This document shows, one piece after another, positions 42,416 through 50,901 of a stretch of 63,767 nt of DNA (position 1 is its first letter; each line of letters opens with the position of its first letter). A model generated the notes under the pieces. The model saw only the letters and a program-made list of their open reading frames with translations. It searched no databases and was not told the origin of the DNA. Source of the stretch: an uncultured Pseudoxanthomonas sp. (GTDB taxonomy: Bacteria > Pseudomonadota > Gammaproteobacteria > Xanthomonadales > Xanthomonadaceae); NCBI GenBank assembly GCA_946886405.1, contig CAMPIO010000009.1, positions 1 through 63,767 of the forward strand, given 5' to 3'. The position numbers and the translations under genes were made by a program.

Positions 42416-43276
42416 ATGATCCGCAGCATGACGGCGTTCGCCACCGCCGAACGCGCCACCGACGGCGGCACCCTGGCGGCCGAACTGCGCGCGGTCAACC
42501 ACCGCTTCCTGGAACTGGGCGTGCGCCTGCCGGACGAGCTGCGCGTGCTGGAGCCGGCGCTGCGCGAACGCGTCGCATCGCGCGTCTCGCGCGGCAAGCT
42601 GGACCTGACGCTGCGCCTTCGGGCGCCCGAGGGCGGCGGTGCGCTGCAGCTGAATCCGCGCGTGGTCGCGCAGCTGGCCGACCTGGCATCGGACCTGTCC
42701 GACCGCCTGCCGAACCTGCGTACCGAACTCACCGAGCTGCTGCAGTTCCCCGGCGTGTTGCAGAGCAAGGGCGTGGACATGGAGGCGTTGCAGGCCGAGG
42801 CGCTGGTATTGCTGGACGGCGTGCTGGAGCAGTTCGTCGCGGCACGCGAGCGCGAAGGCGGCAAGCTGGTGGCGGCGATCCTGGAGCGCGTGGACGGCAT
42901 CGCGGCGCTGGCGGCGGAAGTCCGCACGCTGATCCCGCAGATCCGCGCCGGCCAGCGGCAGAAGCTGGAAGCCAGGCTGGCCGATGTGGCGCAGAACATG
43001 GAGCAGGGCCGGCTGGAGCAGGAACTGGTGATGTGGCTGCAGAAGCTCGACGTGGACGAGGAACTCGACCGCCTCGACAGCCACGTCAAGGAAATCCGCC
43101 GCGTCTTCACCCAGAAAGAGCCCCAGGGCCGCCGGCTGGACTTCCTGCTGCAGGAGTTCAATCGCGAGGCGAATACGCTGGGCTCCAAGTCCGTCGACAT
43201 CCGCACCACCAATATCGCGGTGGAACTGAAAGTGCTGATCGACCAGATCCGCGAGCAGGCGCAGAACATCGAATGA
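42416..43276 (+). CDS. yicC: YicC-family endoribonuclease
   Basis: A 286-aa protein of the YicC/YloC family: MIRSMTAFATAERATDGGTL, ELRAVNHRFLELGVRLPDEL, RGKLDLTLRLRAPE and the C-terminal helix block GRRLDFLLQEFNREANTLGS followed by DIRTTNIAVELKVLIDQIRE. Members are endoribonucleases that trigger decay of particular RNAs; the C-terminal EFNREANTLGSK is a strong marker. An ATG four codons upstream exists, but the family begins at this one. Its stop overlaps the gmk start. A TAAGAT -10 candidate lies about 30 bases upstream. Confidence 0.94.
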   Translation: MIRSMTAFATAERATDGGTLAAELRAVNHRFLELGVRLPDELRVLEPALRERVASRVSRGKLDLTLRLRAPEGGGALQLNPRVVAQLADLASDLSDRLPNLRTELTELLQFPGVLQSKGVDMEALQAEALVLLDGVLEQFVAAREREGGKLVAAILERVDGIAALAAEVRTLIPQIRAGQRQKLEARLADVAQNMEQGRLEQELVMWLQKLDVDEELDRLDSHVKEIRRVFTQKEPQGRRLDFLLQEFNREANTLGSKSVDIRTTNIAVELKVLIDQIREQAQNIE

Positions 43277-43890
43277 AGCGCGGAACCCTCTACATCGTCG
43301 CGGCGCCGTCGGGCGCGGGCAAGAGCAGCATCGTCAACGCCGTGCTGGCGCGCGACGCCGACATCGCGCTCTCCATCTCGTTCACCTCGCGCGCGGCGCG
43401 CCCGGGCGAACGGCATGCGCAGCACTATCACTTCATCAGTGCCGACGAATTCAAGGCGATGATCCGGGCCGGCGACTTCTTCGAGTACGCCGAGGTGCAC
43501 GGTGACTGGAAAGGCACGGCGCGTCAGTCGGTCGAGCCGCAGCTCGATGCCGGCAAGGACGTGCTGCTGGAGATCGACTGGCAGGGCGCGCGCCAGGTGC
43601 GCGAGAAAGTGCCGGACGCGGTGAGCGTGTTCATCCTGCCGCCGTCGCGCGCCGCGCTGGAACAGCGCATGCGGAACCGCGGGCAGGACAGCGAGGAGGT
43701 GATCCAGCGCCGCCTGGCCGCCGCCCGCGAGGAGATGTCGCACTACGACGAGTTCGACTACGTCATCGTCAACGACGTGTTCGAGACTGCCGTCGAGCAG
43801 ATGCACACCATCTTCACCGCCAGTCGCCTGCGCCGGGAAGCGCAGGACGTCCGCCACGCCGACCTGATCGCCGCGTTGCTGGCGGAGTAG
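43273..43890 (+). CDS. gmk: Guanylate kinase
   Basis: It phosphorylates GMP to GDP. The 205-aa protein has the P-loop AAPSGAGKSS (Lys17), SFTSRAARPGERHAQHYHFI, the GMP-binding FFEYAEVHGDWKGT segment, VLLEIDWQGARQVRE and RRLAAAREEMSHYDEFDYVI, all standard for Gmk. ATG overlaps the YicC stop (ATGA). rpoZ and spoT lie downstream, an order conserved across gammaproteobacteria, though a repeat and a separate promoter intervene before rpoZ. Confidence 0.97.
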   Translation: MKRGTLYIVAAPSGAGKSSIVNAVLARDADIALSISFTSRAARPGERHAQHYHFISADEFKAMIRAGDFFEYAEVHGDWKGTARQSVEPQLDAGKDVLLEIDWQGARQVREKVPDAVSVFILPPSRAALEQRMRNRGQDSEEVIQRRLAAAREEMSHYDEFDYVIVNDVFETAVEQMHTIFTASRLRREAQDVRHADLIAALLAE

Positions 43891-43901
43891 CGCCGGGCTT
43901 T

Positions 43902-43982
43902 CGTAGAGCCGGGCTTGCTCGGCTCCGCCGTCCCAAGGTTTGGCGGGGTGCGCACGTGCAGCGGAGCAAGCTCCGCTCCACG
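43902..43982. repeat. Dispersed palindromic repeat, CGTAGAGC family, copy 2
   Basis: CGTAGAGCCGGGCTTGCTC and GAGCAAGCTCCGCTCCACG are the inverted ends, separated by about 43 bases. It lies between gmk and rpoZ. Confidence 0.8.
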
Positions 43983-44011
43983 ACGATCGAAACCCCTGGC
44001 CGCCCCTTAAA

Positions 44012-44062
44012 TCCTTGATTTTCAAGGAAAGGCTTGCATTGACGGGGCCGGCTGCCTACAAT
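44012..44062 (+). promoter_or_regulatory. rpoZ promoter with an adjacent inverted repeat
   Basis: TTGCAT (44034-44039) and TACAAT (44057-44062) are 17 bases apart, a near-consensus sigma-70 promoter. Just upstream, TCCTTGA-TTT-TCAAGGA (44012-44028) is a perfect inverted repeat ending five bases before the -35 box, a possible activator or repressor site. Confidence 0.7.
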
Positions 44063-44114
44063 CCCGGCCCCTTTCCGTATTCACTGGGCGGCCTGCCGGT
44101 CGCCAGGAGCCCGC

Positions 44115-44414
44115 ATGGCCCGCATCACCGTCGAAGATTGCCTGGAAGTCGTAGATAACCGTTTCGATCTGGTCACGATGGCCGCCAAGCGTGCCCGTCA
44201 GCTGGCGAATGGCGTGGAGCCGCAGATCGACAACAACGAAGCGCAGGACAAGCCCACCGTGCTCGCGCTGCGCGAAATCGCCGCGCGCAAGATCGACAAC
44301 GAGCTGATCGACCGCGTCGAGAAGGCCGAACGTGAACGCGCCGAGCGCGAAGCGCTGGAGTGGGCCGCCGCCGAAGTGGTGGCCGACGACGACCTGTCGA
44401 AGGGCGACGACTGA
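44115..44414 (+). CDS. rpoZ: RNA polymerase omega subunit
   Basis: A small RNA polymerase subunit that helps assemble beta' and contributes a ppGpp binding site. The 99-aa protein starts [20 protein letters not shown] and continues [13 protein letters not shown] and [15 protein letters not shown], the classical omega pattern, with an acidic C-terminus. It has its own promoter but sits between gmk and spoT, as in other gammaproteobacteria. The leader is about 45 bases and has no strong Shine-Dalgarno. Confidence 0.97.
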   Translation: MARITVEDCLEVVDNRFDLVTMAAKRARQLANGVEPQIDNNEAQDKPTVLALREIAARKIDNELIDRVEKAERERAEREALEWAAAEVVADDDLSKGDD

Positions 44415-44453
44415 TCACCTGCTTCTGACGTTCCCATCGGAACCGACGATCAC

Positions 44454-44481
44454 CGGAAAGCCCGCGCAAGCGGGCTTTCCG
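44454..44481 (+). terminator. Hairpin after rpoZ
   Basis: CGGAAAGCCCGC and GCGGGCTTTCCG form a perfect 12-bp stem with a four-base loop (GCAA). The T run is poor (GCGTTTCC), so it may only partly end transcription into spoT. Confidence 0.6.
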
Positions 44482-44539
44482 CGTTTCCGGGCACCCTGTT
44501 CGCGTTGCCGTGGCGGCGTGACTGGCATAGTCTGGCGAC

Positions 44540-46711
44540 ATGAATTCAGGCCGTACCGCCAAGGCGCTCCGCAGCCCTGCTTCGTCCCGCGACGCAAGCG
44601 TGCCGGAGTATGTCGCCCAGTTCGAGAAGCTGGTGGCATACCTGCCGAAGGCACAGCTGCCGCTGCTGCGGCGTGCCTGGGAGGTCGGTGCGGCCGCGCA
44701 TGCGGGGCAGACCCGCAAGTCCGGTGAGCCCTACATCACCCATCCCGTGGCCGTGGCGGGCGTGCTGGCCGAACTGGGGATGGATGCCGAGACGCTGATC
44801 GCGGCGATCCTGCACGACACCATCGAGGACACGCCGTTGACCGGCGCCGACATCGCCGCCGAATTCGGCGAGTCGGTCGCCGAACTGGTGGAAGGCGTCA
44901 CCAAGCTGGACAAGCTGAAGTTCCGCGACCGCCAGGAGGCGGCCGCCGAGAGCTTCCGCAAGATGCTGCTGGCGATGTCGCGCGACCTGCGCGTGATCAT
45001 GATCAAGCTGGCCGACCGCCTGCACAACATGCGCACGCTGGGCGCGCAGAGCGCCGAAGCGCGCGGGCGCATCGCGCGCGAAACGCTGGAGATCTACGCG
45101 CCCATCGCGCAGCGGCTGGGCATGAACCTGGTCAAGTCGGAGCTGCAGGACCTGGGGTTCCGTGCGCTGCATCCCTGGCGGCATGCGGTGATCGAGAAGC
45201 ACATCCGCAGCCAGCCGGTGATGCGCCGCGAATCGATGGCCCAGATCGAGGCACACCTGTCGCAGCGCCTGGCGAAGGAAGGCATCGAACATCGCCTGGT
45301 CAGCCGGGTGAAGACGCCCTGGAGCATCTACCAGAAGATGCGCGGCGAAGGAAAAAGCTTCGACCGGGTGATGGACGTGTTCGGCTTCCGCGTCGTCGTG
45401 GATTCCGTGCCCTCGTGCTACCACGCGCTGGGTGCGGTGCACGCGCAGTACAAACCGCTCGATGGGCGATTCCGCGATTTCATCGCCATTCCCAAGGCCA
45501 ACGGTTACCAGTCGCTGCACACGGTGCTGTTCGGCCCCTACGGCTCGCCGATCGAGGTGCAGATCCGTACCACCGAGATGGACCTGGTCGCCGAACGCGG
45601 CATCGCCGCGCATTGGACGTACAAATTCGGCACCGACGCACCGAACAGCGCGCAGAACCGTGCGCATGCGTGGATCGTGGAGCTGATCGACAACCAGCGC
45701 GCGGCGGGCTCGTCGCTGGAGTTCCTCGACAACGTGAAGGTGGACCTGTTCCCGGACGAGGTCTATCTGTTCACGCCGAAGGGCAAGATCCTGTCGCTGC
45801 CGCGCAATGCCACCGCGCTCGATTTCGCCTACGCGGTGCATACCGATGTCGGCAACCAGGCGGTCGCCTCGCGCGTGGACAAGAAGCTGGTGCCGCTGCG
45901 CACGAAGCTGGCCAGCGGGCAGAGCGTGGAGATCATCACCGCCAAGTCGGCCGCGCCGAAGCCGCAGTGGCTGGAGTTCGTCGTCACCAGCAAGGCGCGC
46001 ACCGCCATCCGCCATCAGCTGAAGCAGCTCGAACACGAGGATGCCGTGCAGCTCGGCCATCGCATGCTCGACCGCGCGCTGGAGGACCTCGACAGTTCGC
46101 TGGAGCGCCTGCCGCAGCAGCGTCTGGAGGCGTTCCTCACCGAGCACAAGTATCCGCGTCTGGAAGCCTTCCTGGCCGACGTGGCGCTGGGCAACTGGAT
46201 GCCGGCGCAGGCCGCTCAGGCGCTGACCGCGTTCGCCGAATTGCGCGCCGGCGGTCACTCGAAGCATTCGCAGGAGAAGATCCTGATCACCGGTGGCGAG
46301 CGCGGGGTGGTCAGTTTCGCGCAATGCTGCCAGCCGATTCCCGGCGACGAGATCATGGGTTACCACACCGCCGGCAAGGGCATCGTGGTGCATCGCCTGG
46401 ATTGCCCCAACGTCACCGAGTTCCGCAAGTCGCCGGAGCGCTGGGTGCCGATCGCGTGGGATGCGAAGGTCACCGGCGACTACGACGCGGCGTTGCTGAT
46501 CGACGTGGAGAACCGCCCGGGCGTGCTCGCGCAGGTTGCCGCCGCAGTGGCCAAGAGCCAGTCCAACATCGAGCGTGTCGAGTATCTCGAGCGCGACATC
46601 AACGTCGCCGTGCTGCGCTTCTCGATCCAGGTCCGAGACCGCAACCACTTGGCCGAGGTCATGCGCCGGCTGCGACGCCTCAACGTCGTGCACGGCGTCC
46701 GCCGCCAATGA
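44540..46711 (+). CDS. spoT: Bifunctional (p)ppGpp synthetase/hydrolase
   Basis: A 723-aa stringent-response enzyme making and degrading (p)ppGpp. The HD hydrolase domain has KSGEPYITHPVAVAGVLAEL, AAILHDTIEDTP and IKLADRLHNMRTL (metal-binding His/Asp). The synthetase domain has MDVFGFRVVVDS and RFRDFIAIPKANGYQSLHTV. A TGS domain (VDLFPDEVYLFTPKGKILSL), a conserved cysteine region (FAQCCQPIPGDEIMGYHTAG) and a C-terminal ACT domain follow. The intact HDxxED argues for a functional hydrolase, so SpoT/Rel rather than RelA. Position after rpoZ agrees. Confidence 0.96.
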   Translation: MNSGRTAKALRSPASSRDASVPEYVAQFEKLVAYLPKAQLPLLRRAWEVGAAAHAGQTRKSGEPYITHPVAVAGVLAELGMDAETLIAAILHDTIEDTPLTGADIAAEFGESVAELVEGVTKLDKLKFRDRQEAAAESFRKMLLAMSRDLRVIMIKLADRLHNMRTLGAQSAEARGRIARETLEIYAPIAQRLGMNLVKSELQDLGFRALHPWRHAVIEKHIRSQPVMRRESMAQIEAHLSQRLAKEGIEHRLVSRVKTPWSIYQKMRGEGKSFDRVMDVFGFRVVVDSVPSCYHALGAVHAQYKPLDGRFRDFIAIPKANGYQSLHTVLFGPYGSPIEVQIRTTEMDLVAERGIAAHWTYKFGTDAPNSAQNRAHAWIVELIDNQRAAGSSLEFLDNVKVDLFPDEVYLFTPKGKILSLPRNATALDFAYAVHTDVGNQAVASRVDKKLVPLRTKLASGQSVEIITAKSAAPKPQWLEFVVTSKARTAIRHQLKQLEHEDAVQLGHRMLDRALEDLDSSLERLPQQRLEAFLTEHKYPRLEAFLADVALGNWMPAQAAQALTAFAELRAGGHSKHSQEKILITGGERGVVSFAQCCQPIPGDEIMGYHTAGKGIVVHRLDCPNVTEFRKSPERWVPIAWDAKVTGDYDAALLIDVENRPGVLAQVAAAVAKSQSNIERVEYLERDINVAVLRFSIQVRDRNHLAEVMRRLRRLNVVHGVRRQ

Positions 46712-46843
46712 CGTAGGGCGGGCCCAGGCCCGCCGTCTTGGCGCTTGTGCCGGCGACGAGGTGATTCGCTTACGTCGCTTCTTCCGATCGATGCCATCGC
46801 AATCGGATCGATCGCGATGGCGGGCCGGGGCCCGCCCTACGTA
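46711..46843. repeat. Long palindromic repeat between spoT and ridA
   Basis: The ends ACGTAGGGCGGGCCCAGGCC and GGGGCCCGCCCTACGT are inverted; the 24-base arms have one mismatch. The left arm overlaps the spoT stop region and the right arm runs into a TAGAAT (46842-46847) that may serve ridA. Confidence 0.75.
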
Positions 46844-46872
46844 GAATCGGGTTATCCACACAGGAGTCGCGC

Positions 46873-47256
46873 ATGACCAGGCAGATCATCCACACCGAGC
46901 AGGCGCCCGCGGCCATCGGTCCGTATTCGCAGGCGGTGCGCGCGGGCAACACGGTGTATTTCTCCGGGCAGATCCCGCTGGATCCGGCGACCGGCAACCT
47001 GGTCGACGGCGACATCGCCGCGCAGGCACGCCGTGCATTCGACAACCTCAAGGCGGTGGCGGAAGCGGCGGGCGGTTCGCTCGACCGCATCGTGCGCCTG
47101 GGCCTGTACCTGACCGACCTGTCGCAGTTCGCGGCGGTCAACGCCGTGATGCAGGACTACTTCGCCGCGCCGTATCCGGCACGCTCGACGATCGAAGTGT
47201 CCGGTCTGCCGAAGGGTGCGGTGTTCGAAGTCGATGCGGTGATGGTGCTCGACTGA
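46873..47256 (+). CDS. ridA: RidA-family enamine/imine deaminase
   Basis: It hydrolyses reactive enamines/imines such as 2-aminoacrylate made by PLP enzymes. The 127-aa protein has MTRQIIHTEQAPAAIGPYSQ, GNTVYFSGQIPLDPATG, DNLKAVAEAAGGSLDRIVRL and the active-site ARSTIEVSGLPKGAVFEVDA with the conserved arginine and glutamate. A good AGGAG ribosome binding site precedes the ATG. Position after spoT is widespread in gammaproteobacteria. Confidence 0.96.
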   Translation: MTRQIIHTEQAPAAIGPYSQAVRAGNTVYFSGQIPLDPATGNLVDGDIAAQARRAFDNLKAVAEAAGGSLDRIVRLGLYLTDLSQFAAVNAVMQDYFAAPYPARSTIEVSGLPKGAVFEVDAVMVLD

Positions 47257-47277
47257 TCCATGCTGGGCGTGCGGGCT

Positions 47278-48330
47278 TCAGCCCGCCCCGCGGGATGAAG
47301 GCGACCGCCGGGTTTCGCTGGGCGTATGCCCGGTCCAGCGCTTGAACGCGCGCCGGAATTCGCGCACATCGTTGAAGCCGATCTGGCTGCCGACGGTGGC
47401 GATGGTCATTTCCGCGTCCTGCAGCAGTTCCAGCGCACGCTCGGTGCGCACGCGGTCGTGTACCGCGCTGAAGCTGGTGCCTTCCTCGGCGAGCTGCCGA
47501 CGCAGGGTGCGCTCGCTCAGGTGGAGCGCCGTGGCCACATCGGTCATCTGCGGGTTGTCGCGCAGTCTAGGGCGCAACTGGCGTTCCACTGCGGCGGTGG
47601 TCTCGCCGCGCAGCGACATCGCCGTCAACTGCGCGCGGCATAGCGCCAGCGCCTGCCCCGAGGTCACCGGGTTGTAGCTGGCGAAAGGCAGCTCCAGCCA
47701 GCGCCGGTCCACCACCATCGCGTGCTGGGGTTGGTTGAAGCGGACGTCGCATCCGAACAGGTCGGCGTAACGAGCGGCGTAGCGCGGTGCTGCGTAACCC
47801 AGTTCGAGCCGCAGCGGACGGAACTCGGGCCCCACCAGCTCGCGGGCCAGCATCAGCGTGCTGGCGAACATCTCCTCGCACAGGAACGGCAGCAGGTCGG
47901 CGGCTTCCTCCGGCGCCGTCGCAACCACGGCGAGGCTGCCATCGTCGCGGTCCTGCATGTCCAGGTCCATCAGGGGGCCGAGGTTGCGCTGGTATTCCAG
48001 GCCGATCTGCACGGCGTCGCCGAACGTGGGCGCGGTCTTCATCGCCAGGCCCAGCAGGCCGAAGTTGCCCCCGTTCTGCTTCTCGCCCATGGCGAGGCCC
48101 ACGCCGTCGATGGGCAAGGTGGGCAGCGCGCGCCGGATGATCTCGCTGGCTTGCCGATAGGACACGCGCGCCTGCGGGTCGTGGATCTCCTGCACGTTCA
48201 AGCGCATGCCGGCGAACCAGCTTTCCGCCTTCACCCCGAATTCGCCGGCCAGCAGCACCAGGCCGCACAGCATGTTGGTGGGCAGGTTGGCGATCGACAG
48301 GCGATTGCCGAGTCCGGTTTTCCAGCGCAT
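47278..48330 (-). CDS. AraC-family regulator with Arabinose_bd-type sensor domain
   Basis: A 350-aa transcriptional regulator. Residues about 20-210 match the Arabinose_bd-type N-terminal domain (KAESWFAGMRLNVQEIHDPQ, LPTLPIDGVGLAMGEKQNGG). The C-terminal AraC helix-turn-helix pair is in MTDVATALHLSERTLRRQLA and IATVGSQIGFNDVREFRRAF, ending in RWTGHTPSETRR. GGAGGAG lies before this ATG and fixes the start. It is divergent from the beta-helix/cytochrome/TonB operon and is the best candidate for its controller. The ligand is unknown. Confidence 0.92.
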   Translation of the reverse strand: MRWKTGLGNRLSIANLPTNMLCGLVLLAGEFGVKAESWFAGMRLNVQEIHDPQARVSYRQASEIIRRALPTLPIDGVGLAMGEKQNGGNFGLLGLAMKTAPTFGDAVQIGLEYQRNLGPLMDLDMQDRDDGSLAVVATAPEEAADLLPFLCEEMFASTLMLARELVGPEFRPLRLELGYAAPRYAARYADLFGCDVRFNQPQHAMVVDRRWLELPFASYNPVTSGQALALCRAQLTAMSLRGETTAAVERQLRPRLRDNPQMTDVATALHLSERTLRRQLAEEGTSFSAVHDRVRTERALELLQDAEMTIATVGSQIGFNDVREFRRAFKRWTGHTPSETRRSPSSRGAG

Positions 48331-48396
48331 CGAAGCTCCTCCAGCTTGTCCGCTTTGCCCCCCGTAGTATGCCGCTCCCGCCCTCCGCGTCACATA

Positions 48397-48420
48397 GGCC
48401 GGCGCACCAGACTGGCCGGC
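48397..48420. promoter_or_regulatory. Direct repeats in the AraC/beta-helix intergenic region
   Basis: GGCCGGC occurs at 48397-48403 and 48414-48420, 17 bases apart start to start, with flanking bases partly repeated. AraC-type proteins bind direct repeats of about this layout. It lies 30-53 bases before the lipoprotein start. Confidence 0.35.
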
Positions 48421-48449
48421 ACTACGCAGGCGTATGGGAGGGGAAACTC

Positions 48450-49685
48450 ATGCAGCGCACCATTTCCGTGGCAGTGGCCGCCGCGCTGGCGCTCGTGGCG
48501 GGCGGCTGCCAGCCCAAGGCGCCCGAGACCGCTGCCGCTCCAGCGGCCGATGCCGGCTTCGCGGCCACCCTGCAGGAACGCCTGCTGGACGCCAAACCGG
48601 GCGATGTCATCGAAATCCCGGCCGGTCGCCACAGCTTCGACCGCAGCCTCAGCCTGCGTGCGGATGGCGTGACGATCCGCGGTACTGGCATGGACAAGAG
48701 CGTGCTGAGCTTCAAGGGACAGAAGGCCGGTGCCGAAGGCTTGCTGGTCAATGGCGACGACTTCACCATCGAGAACCTCACCATCGAGGATTCGAAGGGC
48801 GACGGCCTGAAGATCAGCGAGTCGTCGAACATCACCATCCGCGGCGTCAAGGTGCAGTGGACCGGTGGACCGAGTACGAAGAACGGCGCCTACGGCATCT
48901 ATCCGGTGTTGACGAAGAACGTGCTGATCGAGGACACCGTGTCGATCGGCGCGTCCGACGCCGGCATCTACGTCGGCCAATCCGACGGCGTGATCGTCCG
49001 CCGAAGCCGCGCGGAACAGAACGTCGCCGGCATCGAGATCGAAAACACCATCAACGCCGACGTCTACGAGAACGTCGCCACCGGCAACACCGGCGGCATC
49101 CTCGTCTTCAACATGCCGGGCCTGTCGCAGCAGGGCGGCAACATCCGTGTCTACGCGAACAAGGTGATCGCCAACAACCACGAGAACTTCGGGGCCAAGG
49201 GTACGCCCGTGGCCAGCGTGCCGGCGGGATCCGGCATCGTCATCAACTCCAACGACGACATCGAAGTGTTCGGCAACGAGATCCGCGACAACGCGACCGC
49301 CAACATCATCGTCTCCAGCGTGTATTCCACCGGCTACAAGGACAGCAGTGCCTCGCCGAACTTCGACCCGTACCCGGAGCGCATTCACGTCCACGGCAAC
49401 ACGCTGTCCGGTGGCGGCGACTCGCCGGATGGCTTCGACCTGAAGGCGTTGAAGGTGGCCACCTACGGCCTGCGCGGCCACTTCCCCGACGTGTTGTGGG
49501 ACGGCTACTTCAACAAGGATCGCGTGGTGGACGGGAAGATGGTGGGTCCGCAGATCTGCCTGCGCGATGTGAATGGCGTGGTCAATGCGGATGGGCCCGG
49601 CGGCTACAAGGCGCCGAACAAGGACGCGAAGATCCACGACTGCGAACTGCCGCGCCTGCCCGCCGTCGACCTCAAGCGCGGTTGA
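48450..49685 (+). CDS. Parallel beta-helix lipoprotein of a beta-helix/diheme cytochrome pair
   Basis: A 411-aa protein with a lipoprotein signal (MQRTISVAVAAALALVAGGC; lipidated Cys20). The rest is a right-handed beta-helix, visible as repeated turns: DVIEIPAGRHSFDRSLSLRA, DFTIENLTIEDSKGDGLKIS, DGVIVRRSRAEQNVAGIEIE and NADVYENVATGNTGGILVFN. It resembles the TIGR03805 group, which from memory is encoded in pairs with the HNE_0200/SO2930-type protein and has unknown function. Pectate-lyase-like catalytic residues cannot be assigned. GGGAGGGG lies before the ATG. The diheme cytochrome gene starts nine bases after the stop. Confidence 0.86.
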   Translation: MQRTISVAVAAALALVAGGCQPKAPETAAAPAADAGFAATLQERLLDAKPGDVIEIPAGRHSFDRSLSLRADGVTIRGTGMDKSVLSFKGQKAGAEGLLVNGDDFTIENLTIEDSKGDGLKISESSNITIRGVKVQWTGGPSTKNGAYGIYPVLTKNVLIEDTVSIGASDAGIYVGQSDGVIVRRSRAEQNVAGIEIENTINADVYENVATGNTGGILVFNMPGLSQQGGNIRVYANKVIANNHENFGAKGTPVASVPAGSGIVINSNDDIEVFGNEIRDNATANIIVSSVYSTGYKDSSASPNFDPYPERIHVHGNTLSGGGDSPDGFDLKALKVATYGLRGHFPDVLWDGYFNKDRVVDGKMVGPQICLRDVNGVVNADGPGGYKAPNKDAKIHDCELPRLPAVDLKRG

Positions 49686-49693
49686 GAAGACGG

Positions 49694-50866
49694 ATGCCGT
49701 GTCGCACTGCGGCGTTGCTGGCGGCCCTCGTGGCCTGCATGGTGCTGGTCGCCTGTCGGCCTGCATCGCGCGTGCATTTCTTCGCCGAGGGACAACCGGC
49801 CACACTGGCCGAGTGGGGCGTGCTGCGGATCGAAGCAGGTCACCTGCGCCTCAATGACGGTGTCGTGCCCTACGACCTCAATACACCACTTTTCAGCGAC
49901 TACGCGCACAAGCTGCGCACCGTCTGGATGCCGGCGGGCACATCGGCAACGTACCAGGCGGAGCAGAGTTTCGACTTTCCGGTCGGCACGATCCTCAGCA
50001 AGACCTTCTATTACCCGCTGCCGGACGGCAAGGCCTGGGATGGGAAGTCGGTCGCCCGCACACCGCCTTCGCACTCGTCGCTGCAGGCGGAGACGCTGGA
50101 CCTGGCCAAGGTGCGTCTGATCGAAACGCGCCTGCTGGTGCATCGGGCCGAAGGTTGGGTGGCCCTTCCCTACGTGTGGAATGACGCGCAAACCCAGGCC
50201 ACACTCAAGCGCACCGGCGATCTTGTCGCGCTTGAACTGGTCGACGCGCAAGGCGGGCGCGAAGCCGCCAACTACCAGGTGCCCGACCAGAACCAGTGCG
50301 GCGGTTGCCACATCACCGACAACAGGTCGCGCAAGCTGTTGCCGATCGGGCCCAAGGCGCGGCATCTGAACCGGGATTTCGACTACGCGGACCGCAGCGA
50401 AAACCAGCTCGTGCATCTTGCCCGCGTCGGCTACCTGACCGGCGTGCCCGCCGCGCCACCGCGACTGGCCGATGCCATGGATCCGCAGGCACCGCTGGAT
50501 GCGCGCGCCCGCGCCTACCTGGACGTCAACTGCGGGCACTGCCACAGTGCCACCGGTCCGGCGATCACCTCGGGTCTTTGGCTGGACGCGCACACACAGG
50601 ACCGCCTGAAGCTGGGCTTCTGCAAGCAGCCGATCGCGGCGGGCAAGGGCACGGGCAACCGGCACTACGACATCGTGCCGGGCCACGCGGCCGATTCCAT
50701 CTTCGATTACCGGCTGGACAGCGACGACCCCGCGATCATGATGCCGGAGCTGGGGCGCTCGGTGGTCCATCGAGAAGGAGTGGCCCTGATCCGGGCATGG
50801 ATCGATGCGCAGTCAGGTAGTTGCGACACCGCACAAGGCACAGGCAGTGAACCGCCGGCCACCTGA
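49694..50866 (+). CDS. SO2930-family diheme c-type cytochrome lipoprotein
   Basis: A 390-aa protein with a lipoprotein signal (MPCRTAALLAALVACMVLVA then Cys21). Two haem sites are CGGCH at about residue 202 and CGHCH at about 280. The N-terminal 180 residues are beta-rich (VPYDLNTPLFSDYAHKLRTV, FDFPVGTILSKTFYYPLPDG) and characteristic of the HNE_0200/SO2930 family. Distal methionines are probably in IMMPELGR. It is likely a periplasmic or outer-membrane redox protein acting with the upstream beta-helix lipoprotein. The TonB receptor gene follows 35 bases later. Confidence 0.88.
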   Translation: MPCRTAALLAALVACMVLVACRPASRVHFFAEGQPATLAEWGVLRIEAGHLRLNDGVVPYDLNTPLFSDYAHKLRTVWMPAGTSATYQAEQSFDFPVGTILSKTFYYPLPDGKAWDGKSVARTPPSHSSLQAETLDLAKVRLIETRLLVHRAEGWVALPYVWNDAQTQATLKRTGDLVALELVDAQGGREAANYQVPDQNQCGGCHITDNRSRKLLPIGPKARHLNRDFDYADRSENQLVHLARVGYLTGVPAAPPRLADAMDPQAPLDARARAYLDVNCGHCHSATGPAITSGLWLDAHTQDRLKLGFCKQPIAAGKGTGNRHYDIVPGHAADSIFDYRLDSDDPAIMMPELGRSVVHREGVALIRAWIDAQSGSCDTAQGTGSEPPAT

Positions 50867-50901
50867 GGCCGGTATCCGTACAACGCTTCCGGGAGGGCGT
50901 G

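Noticed and set aside
12371..46843. Repeats as a CRISPR array
   Set aside because: The copies are single, inverted (palindromic) elements spread over 34 kb, not regularly spaced direct repeats, and no cas gene is present.
44546..46861. A 771-codon open frame on the minus strand
   Set aside because: It is antisense to spoT, which has all expected domains. The shadow has low-complexity His/Arg-rich sequence.
48434..49690. A plus-strand frame overlapping the beta-helix gene in another phase
   Set aside because: The lipoprotein reading has a signal peptide and beta-helix repeats. The overlapping frame is Arg/His/Gln-rich and only its 3' end, after 49694, is the real cytochrome gene.
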